A DNA stretch of 64,000 nucleotides, taken from NCBI GenBank assembly GCA_031081715.1, contig JAVHMA010000005.1:1-64000 (forward strand). Direction: 5' to 3'. The notes under the pieces were generated by a model, which saw only the letters and a list, made by a program, of their open reading frames with translations, had not been told where the DNA came from and made no database searches. Both the position numbers and the translations under genes were made by a program. The first letter of the stretch is position 1; every line of letters starts with the position of its first letter. The DNA is from Armatimonadota bacterium (GTDB taxonomy: Bacteria; Sysuimicrobiota; Sysuimicrobiia; Sysuimicrobiales; Humicultoraceae). Positions 56,289 to 63,526 of this stretch are shown here, piece after piece.

Positions 56289-56915
56289 TCACTCGAGCCG
56301 GAGGTAGGGTTCCAACCGGCGGAAGAGTTTCGGGCCGATGCCGCGGACCTCCTGGAGGTCCTCCAGCCGCCGGAACAGCCCCTTGGCCTCGCGATGCTCG
56401 ACGATCCGGCGCGCCAGGACCGACCCGACCCCGGGCAGGCGCTCAAGCTCTGCGGCGGTCGCCGTGTTCACGTTCACCGTCCCAACGGGCTCCCCTGCCC
56501 GGGCGGCATCCCCCGCCAGAGCCTCGCCGGGCGCGGTCCGGCGCCCGGGCGGAGGATGCGCGACGCGCCGGACCTGTTCGAACGGATACGGCGGCTGCGC
56601 GATCCGCGGGATGACCACGCGGTCGCCATCGCGCAACGGCGCGGCCAGGTTCACCTTACGCAGGTCGGCGATGAGGGTCGGTCCGTGCGCGGCGAAGATC
56701 GCGTCCTGGAGGCGGCTACCTGCCTTGAGGACATAGAGCCCGGGCCAGAGGACCTCACCCGCAACGTGGACGCTGATGAGCGCTACGTCCGGCGGCTGCT
56801 CCACTCTCGGCGGCGGCACCGGCCGGTAGGCGCGGCTGGCGACGACCACGGCGATACCGAGCGCCGCGGCCAGACCGAACAGCGCGATAGCTTCGGATCG
56901 GTCGATGGCGACCAC
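56289..56915 (-). CDS. comEA: ComEA-like DNA-binding competence protein
   Basis: This 208-residue protein has an N-terminal membrane helix (ALFGLAAALGIAVVVAS), an SLBB domain (SVHVAGEVLWPGLYVLKAGS) and a helix-hairpin-helix repeat (VNVNTATAAELERLPGVGSV, VRGIGPKLFRRLEPYL). It binds incoming double-stranded DNA in transformation. It starts at GTG 56915. Confidence 0.9.
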   Translation of the reverse strand: MVAIDRSEAIALFGLAAALGIAVVVASRAYRPVPPPRVEQPPDVALISVHVAGEVLWPGLYVLKAGSRLQDAIFAAHGPTLIADLRKVNLAAPLRDGDRVVIPRIAQPPYPFEQVRRVAHPPPGRRTAPGEALAGDAARAGEPVGTVNVNTATAAELERLPGVGSVLARRIVEHREAKGLFRRLEDLQEVRGIGPKLFRRLEPYLRLE

Positions 56916-56961
56916 CCCCCTCGCCCGATTCCATCGGCCGAGGGGGCCCGGTGTACCGGGG

Positions 56962-59400
56962 CTACCTGGCGACCACGTTCACGAGCCGGCCGGGCACGAC
57001 GACGACGTCGGCCACGGTCTTGCCGTCCAGGTGCTGCCGGATCTTCGGGTTGGCCAGCGCGAGCGCGCGCGCCTGCTCCGCGCTGATACCCGCGTCCACC
57101 TCCACCCGGTCGCGCACCCGGCCGTTCACCTGGAGGACCAGGGTCACGCGCGGTGCGGTCGCCTTCGCGGCGTCGTAGGCCGGCCAGGGCTGATCGTGGA
57201 CGCTGTAGGCACCACCCAGGTGTTCGACCCACAGCTCCTCGGCGATGTGCGGGCACAGCGGCGCCAGCAGCAGGACCAGCGCCCGGACGGCCTCGTCCCA
57301 CAGCGACGCCGACGCCGAGGTCTGCGCGCGCTGCAACACGTTGGTGTACTCCATCAGCGCGGCGAGCGCGGTGTTCCAGCGAAACCCCTCCATGTCATCG
57401 GTCACTCGCCGGATGGTGCGGTGCATCCAGTATTCCAGCTCGCGGGCCGACACGCCCGCGCCCGCCGCCACGGTCTTCGCTGGGCCGGTGACCAGCGTCC
57501 AGACCCTGGTCAGGAACCGGGCGACGCCCTCGATACCCCGCGGGTTCCACGGGCCGCCCTGATCCCAGGGCCCGATGAACATCAGGTACGCGCGCAGGGT
57601 GTCGGCGCCGTAGCGCCGCACCAGTTCGTCGGGGTTGACGACGTTGCCGCGCGACTTGCTCATCCGATTGCCATCAGGCCCCAGGATGATGCCCTGGTTG
57701 AACAGGCGCAGCATCGGCTCGCCGAACGCGACCAGGCCGAGGTCACGCATGACCTTGGTCCAGAACCGCGTGTAGAGCAGATGCATGACCGCGTGCTCCA
57801 CCCCGCCGGTGTATTGGTCTACCGGCAGCCAGTAGCGGCCGGCCTCGGGGTCGAACGGGCGGTCGGGGTCGTGCGGGCTTAGGTACCGGTACTGGTACCA
57901 CGACGAGTCGACGAACGTATCCATCGTATCCGTCTCGCGCCGCGCCGCGCCGCCACACGACGGGCAGGCCGTGTGCAGGAACCCCTCGTGGTAGCGTAGC
58001 GGCGACTCGCCGGTCGGCCGGAACGCGGCGTCCTCGGGCAGCCGGACCGGCAGGTCGCGGTAGGGCACGGGCACGACCCCGCACCGGTCGCAGTAGACGA
58101 TCGGGATGGGCGTGCCCCAGTAGCGCTGCCGGCTGATCAACCAGTCGTGCAGACGGTAGTGAACCTTGCGCTCGCCGATGCCGCGCCGGACGATCTCGTC
58201 GGCCACCCGCCGCCAGCCCTCGTCCGATGGCAGCCCGTCGAAGGGCCCGGAGTTGACCATGGTCCCCTCGCCCAGGTAGGCCTCCCGGAGCGGCTGGCCG
58301 TCCCAGCCCGGCGGCGCGATGACCACCGGAACGGGCAGGTCGTACTTCCGCGCGAAGTCGAAGTCGCGCGCATCGTGCGCCGGCACGCCCATGATGGCGC
58401 CGGTGCCGTACGTCAGCAGCACGTAGTCGGCGACGTAGACCGGGACCGGCGCCTGGCTCATCGGGTTGATCGCGTAGGCGCCGGTGAAGACCCCGTCCCG
58501 CTCCCGCTCGGTGGACAGCCGCTCGATGTCCGACTCGCGGGCGGCCTTGTACTTGTAGGCTTCCACCGCCGCGCGTTGTGCCGGCGTCGTCAGCGCGTCC
58601 ACCAGTGGGTGCTCGGGTGCCAGCACACAAAACGTCATCCCGTAGACGGTGTCGGGCCGCGTCGTGAACACGCGGAACGCCGCATCCGGGTGATCGCGCA
58701 CGCGGAGCTCGAACTCGACGCCCTCGCTCCGGCCGATCCAGTTGGTCTGGAGCGTGCGCACCCGCTCGGGCCACTCGATGCCGGAGAAATCGAGCAGCTC
58801 GTCGGCGTACGCCGTGATCTTGAGGAACCACTGTTCCAGGTTCTTCTTCACGACCGGCGTGCCGCACCGCTCGCACACGCGCTCCTCGCCGACGACCTGC
58901 TCGCGCGCCAAGGTGGTGTTGTCCTTGGGGCACCAGTCCACCGGCGCCAGCGCGCGGTAGGCCAACCCGCGCTCGTACATCTTCAGGAAGAACCACTGGT
59001 TCCAGACGTAGTACTCGGGGTCGCAGGTGACCACCTCGCGCTGCCAGTCCCACATCGCGCCCATGGACCGGAGTTGCCGGCGCATGCGCTCGATGTTGTC
59101 CATCGTCCACCGGTAGGGGTGGATGCCGCGCTCGATGGCCGCGTTCTCCGCGGGTAGCCCGAAGGCATCGAACCCGATCGGCAGCATCACGTTGTAGCCG
59201 CGCCGCCGCTTGTACCGGGCGAGCGCGTCCGAGGGGCCCATGGGGTACCAGTGGCCAACGTGGAGGTCGCCCGAGGGATACGGGTACATCGTGAGCAGGT
59301 AGAACTTCGGGCGCGGGTCACCGTCGGGCGCGTGGTGCAGCCCGTCGGCCTCCCACCGGGCCTGCCACTTCGGCTCGATCGTCGCCGGGTCGTACCGCAT
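56962..59400 (-). CDS. leuS: leucyl-tRNA synthetase
   Basis: This 812-residue class Ia synthetase has HVGH (47-50), the editing domain (TRPDTVYGMTFCVLAPEHPL, TYGTGAIMGVPAHDARDFDF), a zinc-binding CDRCGVV/CPSCGG pair, and RMSKSRGNVV for KMSKS. It charges tRNA-Leu. The ATG at 59400 follows ilvE by 25 bases; both lie downstream of a T-box whose specifier is a leucine codon. Confidence 0.97.
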   Translation of the reverse strand: MRYDPATIEPKWQARWEADGLHHAPDGDPRPKFYLLTMYPYPSGDLHVGHWYPMGPSDALARYKRRRGYNVMLPIGFDAFGLPAENAAIERGIHPYRWTMDNIERMRRQLRSMGAMWDWQREVVTCDPEYYVWNQWFFLKMYERGLAYRALAPVDWCPKDNTTLAREQVVGEERVCERCGTPVVKKNLEQWFLKITAYADELLDFSGIEWPERVRTLQTNWIGRSEGVEFELRVRDHPDAAFRVFTTRPDTVYGMTFCVLAPEHPLVDALTTPAQRAAVEAYKYKAARESDIERLSTERERDGVFTGAYAINPMSQAPVPVYVADYVLLTYGTGAIMGVPAHDARDFDFARKYDLPVPVVIAPPGWDGQPLREAYLGEGTMVNSGPFDGLPSDEGWRRVADEIVRRGIGERKVHYRLHDWLISRQRYWGTPIPIVYCDRCGVVPVPYRDLPVRLPEDAAFRPTGESPLRYHEGFLHTACPSCGGAARRETDTMDTFVDSSWYQYRYLSPHDPDRPFDPEAGRYWLPVDQYTGGVEHAVMHLLYTRFWTKVMRDLGLVAFGEPMLRLFNQGIILGPDGNRMSKSRGNVVNPDELVRRYGADTLRAYLMFIGPWDQGGPWNPRGIEGVARFLTRVWTLVTGPAKTVAAGAGVSARELEYWMHRTIRRVTDDMEGFRWNTALAALMEYTNVLQRAQTSASASLWDEAVRALVLLLAPLCPHIAEELWVEHLGGAYSVHDQPWPAYDAAKATAPRVTLVLQVNGRVRDRVEVDAGISAEQARALALANPKIRQHLDGKTVADVVVVPGRLVNVVAR

Positions 59401-59425
59401 GCGCGTCCTCCCGCCGGGTGCCGGC

Positions 59426-60358
59426 TCAGGCACCGGAGAGCACGGGCACCGGGGTCAGCCAGCCGTGCCGGTCGGGCAAGCGTCCCGCGGTGATGCCGAA
59501 GAACTCCTCCTGTAGCCGCGCCGTGATCGGGCCGCGGCGGCCCGCGCCCACGGGCACGCGGTCCACGGACCGCACCGGCGTGATCTCGGCGGCGGTGCCG
59601 GTGAAGAAGACCTCGTCGGCGACATAGAGCATCTCGCGGGGGATCGGCATCTCCCGCACCTCGATCCCCAGGTCGCGGCACAGCCGCAGCACGACGGTGC
59701 GGGTCACGCCGCCCAGGATCGAGGCGGCCAGCGGCGGGGTGAGGACCACCCCGTCCCGAACCACGAAGAGATTCTCTCCGCTGCCCTCGCTGAGCGTCCC
59801 GCCCACGTCCAGGGCGATACCCTCGGCGAACCCATTGTCCGTCGCCTCCATCACGACGAACGCCGAGTTCACGTAGTTGCCGCCGATCTTGCCCATGCCC
59901 GGGTGCGTGTCCGGGGCCATGCGGCGCCAGGAACTCACCATGACGTCCACGCCCTGCTCGATCGCCTCGGCGCCGAGGTACCGGCCCCACTCGATGGTGA
60001 TCACCGCCACGTGGAGCGGGCACTTCCGGTGGTCCACGGCGAACGACTCGACGCCGCGGAACACGACCGGCCGGATGTAGCAGCTCCGGTGGCCGTTGGC
60101 GCCGACGGTGTCGAGAATCGCCCGCGAGAGCTCCTCGCGGCTGTAGGACAGCGGCATCCGAAAGATGCGGCAGGAGTCCTCCAGCCGCCGCACGTGCGGT
60201 TCCAGGCAGAAGACCGCCGGGCCGGAGGCGGTCTCGTAGCACCGGATGCCCTCGAAGACGCTCGACCCGTAGTGGACGACGTGCGCGGCCACGTGGATCT
60301 TCGCGTCCTCCCAGGGCACCAGCGCCCCGTCCATCCAGATCCGACTCGACGCCTTCAC
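59426..60358 (-). CDS. ilvE: branched-chain amino acid aminotransferase
   Basis: This 310-residue class IV PLP aminotransferase has WMDGALVPWEDAKIHVAAHV at the N-terminus, PLP Lys157 (MGKIGGNYVNS), EGIALDVGGTLSEGSGENLF and FFTGTAAEITPVRSVD. It makes or degrades leucine, isoleucine and valine. I chose the GTG at 60358, which has GGGGG nine bases upstream; GTG 60367 is in frame but has no spacing. It is the first gene after the T-box. Confidence 0.94.
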   Translation of the reverse strand: MKASSRIWMDGALVPWEDAKIHVAAHVVHYGSSVFEGIRCYETASGPAVFCLEPHVRRLEDSCRIFRMPLSYSREELSRAILDTVGANGHRSCYIRPVVFRGVESFAVDHRKCPLHVAVITIEWGRYLGAEAIEQGVDVMVSSWRRMAPDTHPGMGKIGGNYVNSAFVVMEATDNGFAEGIALDVGGTLSEGSGENLFVVRDGVVLTPPLAASILGGVTRTVVLRLCRDLGIEVREMPIPREMLYVADEVFFTGTAAEITPVRSVDRVPVGAGRRGPITARLQEEFFGITAGRLPDRHGWLTPVPVLSGA

Positions 60359-60373
60359 CGCCGTCACCCCCAG

Positions 60374-60412
60374 AAAACAGCGACGCCGCCTCGTCCCAGG
60401 GACGAAGGCGGC
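60374..60412 (-). terminator. T-box regulated terminator
   Basis: On the minus strand GCCGCC-T-TCGTC pairs with GACGA-GGCGGC around a CCTGG loop (60412-60385). A short U-tract (GTTTTC, 60378-60373) follows about eight bases later, so it is an imperfect intrinsic terminator. Its 5' arm follows the T-box element, consistent with mutually exclusive folds. Confidence 0.7.
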
Positions 60413-60445
60413 CTCCGCGGTACCACCCCGGTTGACAGGCGCATC

Positions 60446-60520
60446 TGGTGGACCCGAGGGGAATCGAACCCCTAACCTCCCGCACGCCAAGCGGGCGTTC
60501 TCCCGTTGAACTACGGGCCC
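60446..60520 (-). tRNA. tRNA-Ala(GGC) inside the T-box leader
   Basis: The 75-nt sequence folds as a full cloverleaf. The acceptor GGGCCCG pairs with CGGGTCC and includes the alanine identity G3-U70 pair. The D-arm is GTTC/GAAC, and the anticodon arm CCCGC/GCGGG has loop TTGGCGT, giving anticodon GGC. The variable loop is AGGTT, the T-arm AGGGG/CCCCT has loop TTCGATT, the discriminator is A, and CCA is encoded (60448-60446). U8, A14, A21 and the T-loop bases are conserved, so it should be charged with alanine. It is flanked by GACAGGCATC (60531-60522) and GATGCGCCTGTC (60445-60434), which pair with each other. Confidence 0.93.
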
Positions 60521-60719
60521 GGATGCCTGTCCGCTTGTCCCCGTCTCGTGGGGCCGCCGGTGGAGGCTACGGCGTCAGGTCGCCTCCACGGCTCGCGGGC
60601 GAGTTCGGCCCGGCCGCCGGTCGGATCGCACCCGCTCCCGACTCTCTCGACGGCAGCCCGTCGGCCTACTGCTCCCGGTCTTCGCCGGTCTGGCGATGGG
60701 CGACGCGCCCATCGGTGGC

Positions 60720-60749
60720 ATTATAGCCATCGGGGCGAAACAGCGTCAA
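60720..60749 (-). promoter_or_regulatory. strong promoter of the T-box/tRNA/ilvE/leuS transcript
   Basis: On the minus strand, TTGACG (60749-60744) and a perfect TATAAT (60725-60720) are 18 bases apart. Transcription should begin near 60713. A 9-bp hairpin (60694-60714) lies at the very 5' end of the transcript. Confidence 0.75.
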
Positions 60750-60779
60750 CACGCGCCCCAACGCCGGCGGCGAGATGCC

Positions 60780-61265
60780 TCAGAGCTTGTACCCGAACCG
60801 CCGCAAGAGGTCCTTCCGCCACGCCACCTCGCCGGGGTCCTCTACCCCGAGGGGGACCTGGCCGTCCAGCACGCCGAGCACCCCGCGCTGGTCGCCGTCG
60901 GCGGCCACGACCACGCGCAACGGGTTCGCCGTCGCACAGAAGACGCGGACCACCTCGGGGCAGGCCTTGACAGCATGGAGGACGTTGATCGGAAAGAACC
61001 CGTCGCCGAGGACGACGACGAAGACGTGGCCGGCGCCGATCGCCTGCGCGTTGCGTGTCGCCAGGTCGACCAGCGCGTCGTCGGTGCCGGAGCGACGGAT
61101 CAGCCGCTTGCCGCTCGCCTCGCAGAAGGCCAGGCCGAACCTGATCCCGGGCACCGCGGTGACCATCGCCTCGTGCAGGTCCTCCACCGTCTTGATGAAG
61201 TGGGCCTGCCCGATGATCACGTTGAGCGTCTCGGGCTTCTCGACCGGCACCAGGGTCAGCTCCAC
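60780..61265 (-). CDS. adenosine-specific kinase family protein (PF04008-like)
   Basis: This 161-residue protein matches the adenosine-specific kinase family: ETLNVIIGQAHFIKTVEDLH, IRFGLAFCEASGKRLIRRSG, HVFVVVLGDGFFPINVLHAV and RVFCATANPLRVVVAADG. The archaeal homologue binds nucleosides; the enzyme role in bacteria is not well established. It starts at GTG 61265 and ends 31 bases before the T-box promoter. Confidence 0.85.
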   Translation of the reverse strand: MELTLVPVEKPETLNVIIGQAHFIKTVEDLHEAMVTAVPGIRFGLAFCEASGKRLIRRSGTDDALVDLATRNAQAIGAGHVFVVVLGDGFFPINVLHAVKACPEVVRVFCATANPLRVVVAADGDQRGVLGVLDGQVPLGVEDPGEVAWRKDLLRRFGYKL

Positions 61266-61283
61266 GGCACTATCGTATCACCG

Positions 61284-61799
61284 TCAGGGCTGGTGGGGCG
61301 CGCCCCAGGCCCGCGGCTCCTCGGCGAGCAGCGAGAGCGCGTGCGGCAGGACGGGCAGCAGGACCTCCAGCCACTCGCGCACCGCCCTGGGACTGCCGGG
61401 CAGGTTGACGATCAGGGTTCGGCCGCGGATGCCGGCGACACCACGGGAGAGCACGGCGAGCGGTGTCGCGATCGAGGTGCGCAGGCGCGCGAGCTCTGGC
61501 AACCCGGGCACGAGGCGCTCCACGACCTCGACGGTGGCCTCGGGCGTGATGTCGCGCGGCGCCAGCCCGCTGCCTCCGGTGGTCAGCACCAAATCCACGC
61601 GCAGATCGTCGGCGTAGCGGCGCAACCTCGCCGCGATGCGCGCGCGGTCGTCTGGCAGGACCTCGCGTACCTCCACTGCAGCGCCGACCGCGGCGAGGGC
61701 GGCGGCGACCGCATCGCCGCTCTCGTCGGCGCCCGCGCCCCGCGCGACGGTCTCGCTGAGGGTGAGCACCGCGACGCGGCGGCCGTGGAGCGAGGCCAC
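61284..61799 (-). CDS. mogA: molybdopterin adenylyltransferase (MogA/MoaB family)
   Basis: This 171-residue enzyme activates molybdopterin with AMP. It has the substrate loop LTTGGSGLAPRDITPEAT and VNLPGSPRAVREWLEVLLPV at the C-terminus. It starts with GTG 61799, two bases after moaC. Confidence 0.9.
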   Translation of the reverse strand: MASLHGRRVAVLTLSETVARGAGADESGDAVAAALAAVGAAVEVREVLPDDRARIAARLRRYADDLRVDLVLTTGGSGLAPRDITPEATVEVVERLVPGLPELARLRTSIATPLAVLSRGVAGIRGRTLIVNLPGSPRAVREWLEVLLPVLPHALSLLAEEPRAWGAPHQP

Positions 61800-61801
61800 G
61801 C

Positions 61802-62287
61802 TCAGCGCTCCCCGGGCCGGCGGTAGGTACCGCTGCGGCCGCCGCGCTTAGCCACCAGGCGGACCCGGTCGATGGTCATGCCGCGGTCGGCGGCCTTGCA
61901 CATGTCGTAGACCGCAAGCGCGGCCACGGCGGCGGCCACCAACGCCTCCATCTCGACCCCGGTCGGGGCCACGGTCCTGGCGCGCGCCTCGATCGCCACG
62001 CCCCGGGCCGCGGGCGCGGCGCGCACCTGGATGTCGGTGAGCGGGATCGGGTGGCAGAGCGGGATCAGCTCCGCGGTGCGCTTGGCGGCCATGACGCCGG
62101 CGAGCTGCGCGACCTCGAGCACGTTGCCCTTGGCGATGCGATTCGCTCGGACGAGCGCCAGGGTCTGGGGCCGCATGCGGACCACGGCCCGGGCGACGGC
62201 CTCGCGCGCGGTAGCCGGCTTGGCGGACACATCGACCATGCGCGCGCGACCCCGCCGGTCGGCGTGCGTGAGGCGCGTCATCCCCAT
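61802..62287 (-). CDS. moaC: cyclic pyranopterin monophosphate synthase
   Basis: This 161-residue second-step enzyme of molybdenum cofactor synthesis has MVDVSAKPATAREAVARA, AELIPLCHPIPLTD, VEMEALVAAAVAAL and YDMCKAADRGM, with catalytic Asp and Lys in YDMCKA and the C-terminal VRLVAKRGGRSG. The ATG at 62287 has GGAGG seven bases upstream and overlaps the moeA end. Confidence 0.94.
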   Translation of the reverse strand: MGMTRLTHADRRGRARMVDVSAKPATAREAVARAVVRMRPQTLALVRANRIAKGNVLEVAQLAGVMAAKRTAELIPLCHPIPLTDIQVRAAPAARGVAIEARARTVAPTGVEMEALVAAAVAALAVYDMCKAADRGMTIDRVRLVAKRGGRSGTYRRPGER

Positions 62288-63525
62288 AGCCGGACCTCCA
62301 CCTCGTCGCCCTCCGCCACGCGGGCGCCCGGCGCGAGGACCACGATGCCGTCCGCGCGCACGAGCGAGGTCAGCACCAGCGAGCCGGCCGGCAGCGCCAC
62401 GGCCCACACCTCGGTGCCTCTCGCTTCCAGGCGTACGCGCCGGTAGTCCTCGCGGCCCTTCGCTCCCTCGATCGCGGTAGCCGCGCGCGCGCGCACCGTT
62501 CGCCACGGCCCGGTGCGGGGATCAGCGCCAAGGAGTCGGTCCAGCACCGGCCGGGCAAAGAGCTCGAAGATCACCAGCGCGGACACCGGGTTGCCGGGCA
62601 GCCCGATCACCGGCACCCCACCCGCCGCGGCGAGCACGGTGGGCTTCCCGGGGCGGACGGCGACGCCGTGCACGAGGATGCCCGGCGGCCCCAGCGCCTC
62701 GATCGCCTCGGCGACCACGTCGCGCTCGCCGACCGACGAGCCGCCCGAGATCAGTACCATCTCGTGGATGGCTGTCGCGTCGCGCAGCGCGTCCTCGACG
62801 GCGGTGCGCTCGTCCGGCACGATCCCCAGCACCGTGGGCAGGCCCCCGGCCGCGCGGACCGCGCCAGCGAGGGCCGCACTGTTCATGTCGTGCACCTGGC
62901 CCGGCCCCAGGCGCACGCCGGGCGGTACCACCTCGTCACCGGTGGCCAGGATCGCGACACCGGGCGGCCGCGTGACCTGGACGCGCGCGACCCCTTGCCC
63001 GGCCAGCACGCCCAGGTCGGCCGGCCGCAACCGCCGGCCGCGCGACAGGAGCGTCTCACCCGCACGCACGTCGATGCCGCGGTCGACCACGTTCTCGCCC
63101 GCCCGCACCGACCGTCGCACCGCCACCGTCTCGGAGGTGATCTCCACCTCCTCCTGCATCACGACCGCGTCCGCGCCAGGGGGCAACATGCCGCCGGTGG
63201 GCACGCGCACAGCCGTACCCGGGACGACCGTCGCCGTCGCGGCGGCGCCCATCGGCACCGCGCCGGCCGCCCGCAGGACCACCGGCGCCGCGGCGCTCGC
63301 GGCCGCGGTATCCGCGGCACGCAGCGCCCATCCGTCCACCGCCGAGCGCGCAAACGGCGGCTGGTCGGTGAGGGCCACCAGGTCCGCCGCGAGCACGCGG
63401 CCCACCGCCTCGGCGACCGGGACGGTCTCGACGCCCGGTAGCGCCAGGCGGAGCGCGTCGAGGTAGCGCGCCAGCGCCTGCGCCGGGGTCGGCAGATCGG
63501 TGAAGGCGGTCAGTCGGGGGGTCAG
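62278..63525 (-). CDS. moeA: molybdopterin molybdotransferase
   Basis: This 415-residue enzyme inserts molybdate into adenylated molybdopterin. Core motifs are FARSAVDGWAL, MQEEVE, VHDMNSAALAG, LISGGSSVGERDVV and VIGLPGNPVSALV. The GTG at 63405 would lose about 40 residues that read as family N-terminus (LPTPAQALARYLDALRLALP). Upstream of these the frame has no ATG, GTG or TTG, but a CTG at 63525 follows AGGAG at nine bases, so I used that CTG. The gene overlaps moaC by ten bases. Confidence 0.85.
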   Translation of the reverse strand: MTPRLTAFTDLPTPAQALARYLDALRLALPGVETVPVAEAVGRVLAADLVALTDQPPFARSAVDGWALRAADTAAASAAAPVVLRAAGAVPMGAAATATVVPGTAVRVPTGGMLPPGADAVVMQEEVEITSETVAVRRSVRAGENVVDRGIDVRAGETLLSRGRRLRPADLGVLAGQGVARVQVTRPPGVAILATGDEVVPPGVRLGPGQVHDMNSAALAGAVRAAGGLPTVLGIVPDERTAVEDALRDATAIHEMVLISGGSSVGERDVVAEAIEALGPPGILVHGVAVRPGKPTVLAAAGGVPVIGLPGNPVSALVIFELFARPVLDRLLGADPRTGPWRTVRARAATAIEGAKGREDYRRVRLEARGTEVWAVALPAGSLVLTSLVRADGIVVLAPGARVAEGDEVEVRLWG

Positions 63526-63526
63526 C

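Larger units (their letters stand above)
60374..60713 (-). promoter_or_regulatory. T-box riboswitch (leucine, CUC specifier) with an embedded tRNA
   Basis: The leader of ilvE-leuS has the T-box hallmarks in order. Stem I has AGTA (60670-60667), AGAGAG (60647-60642) and GGTGCGA (60632-60626), and then GAA followed by CTC at 60603-60601 as the specifier, placed opposite AGTA in the internal loop. A Stem II hairpin follows (60560-60567 with 60582-60589). The T-box sequence GGGGTGGTACCGCGG is at 60429-60415, and then comes the terminator. UGGU would pair with ACCA of uncharged tRNA-Leu. Between Stem II and the T-box lies a complete tRNA gene inside a flanking helix. The specifier matches the products of ilvE and leuS. 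Confidence 0.88.

Noticed and set aside
60598-60603. GCC (alanine) as the T-box specifier, matching the embedded tRNA
   Set aside because: The specifier follows GAA in the internal loop, which gives CUC. GCC falls in the helix below, and the regulated genes are for leucine. It is kept only as a curiosity.
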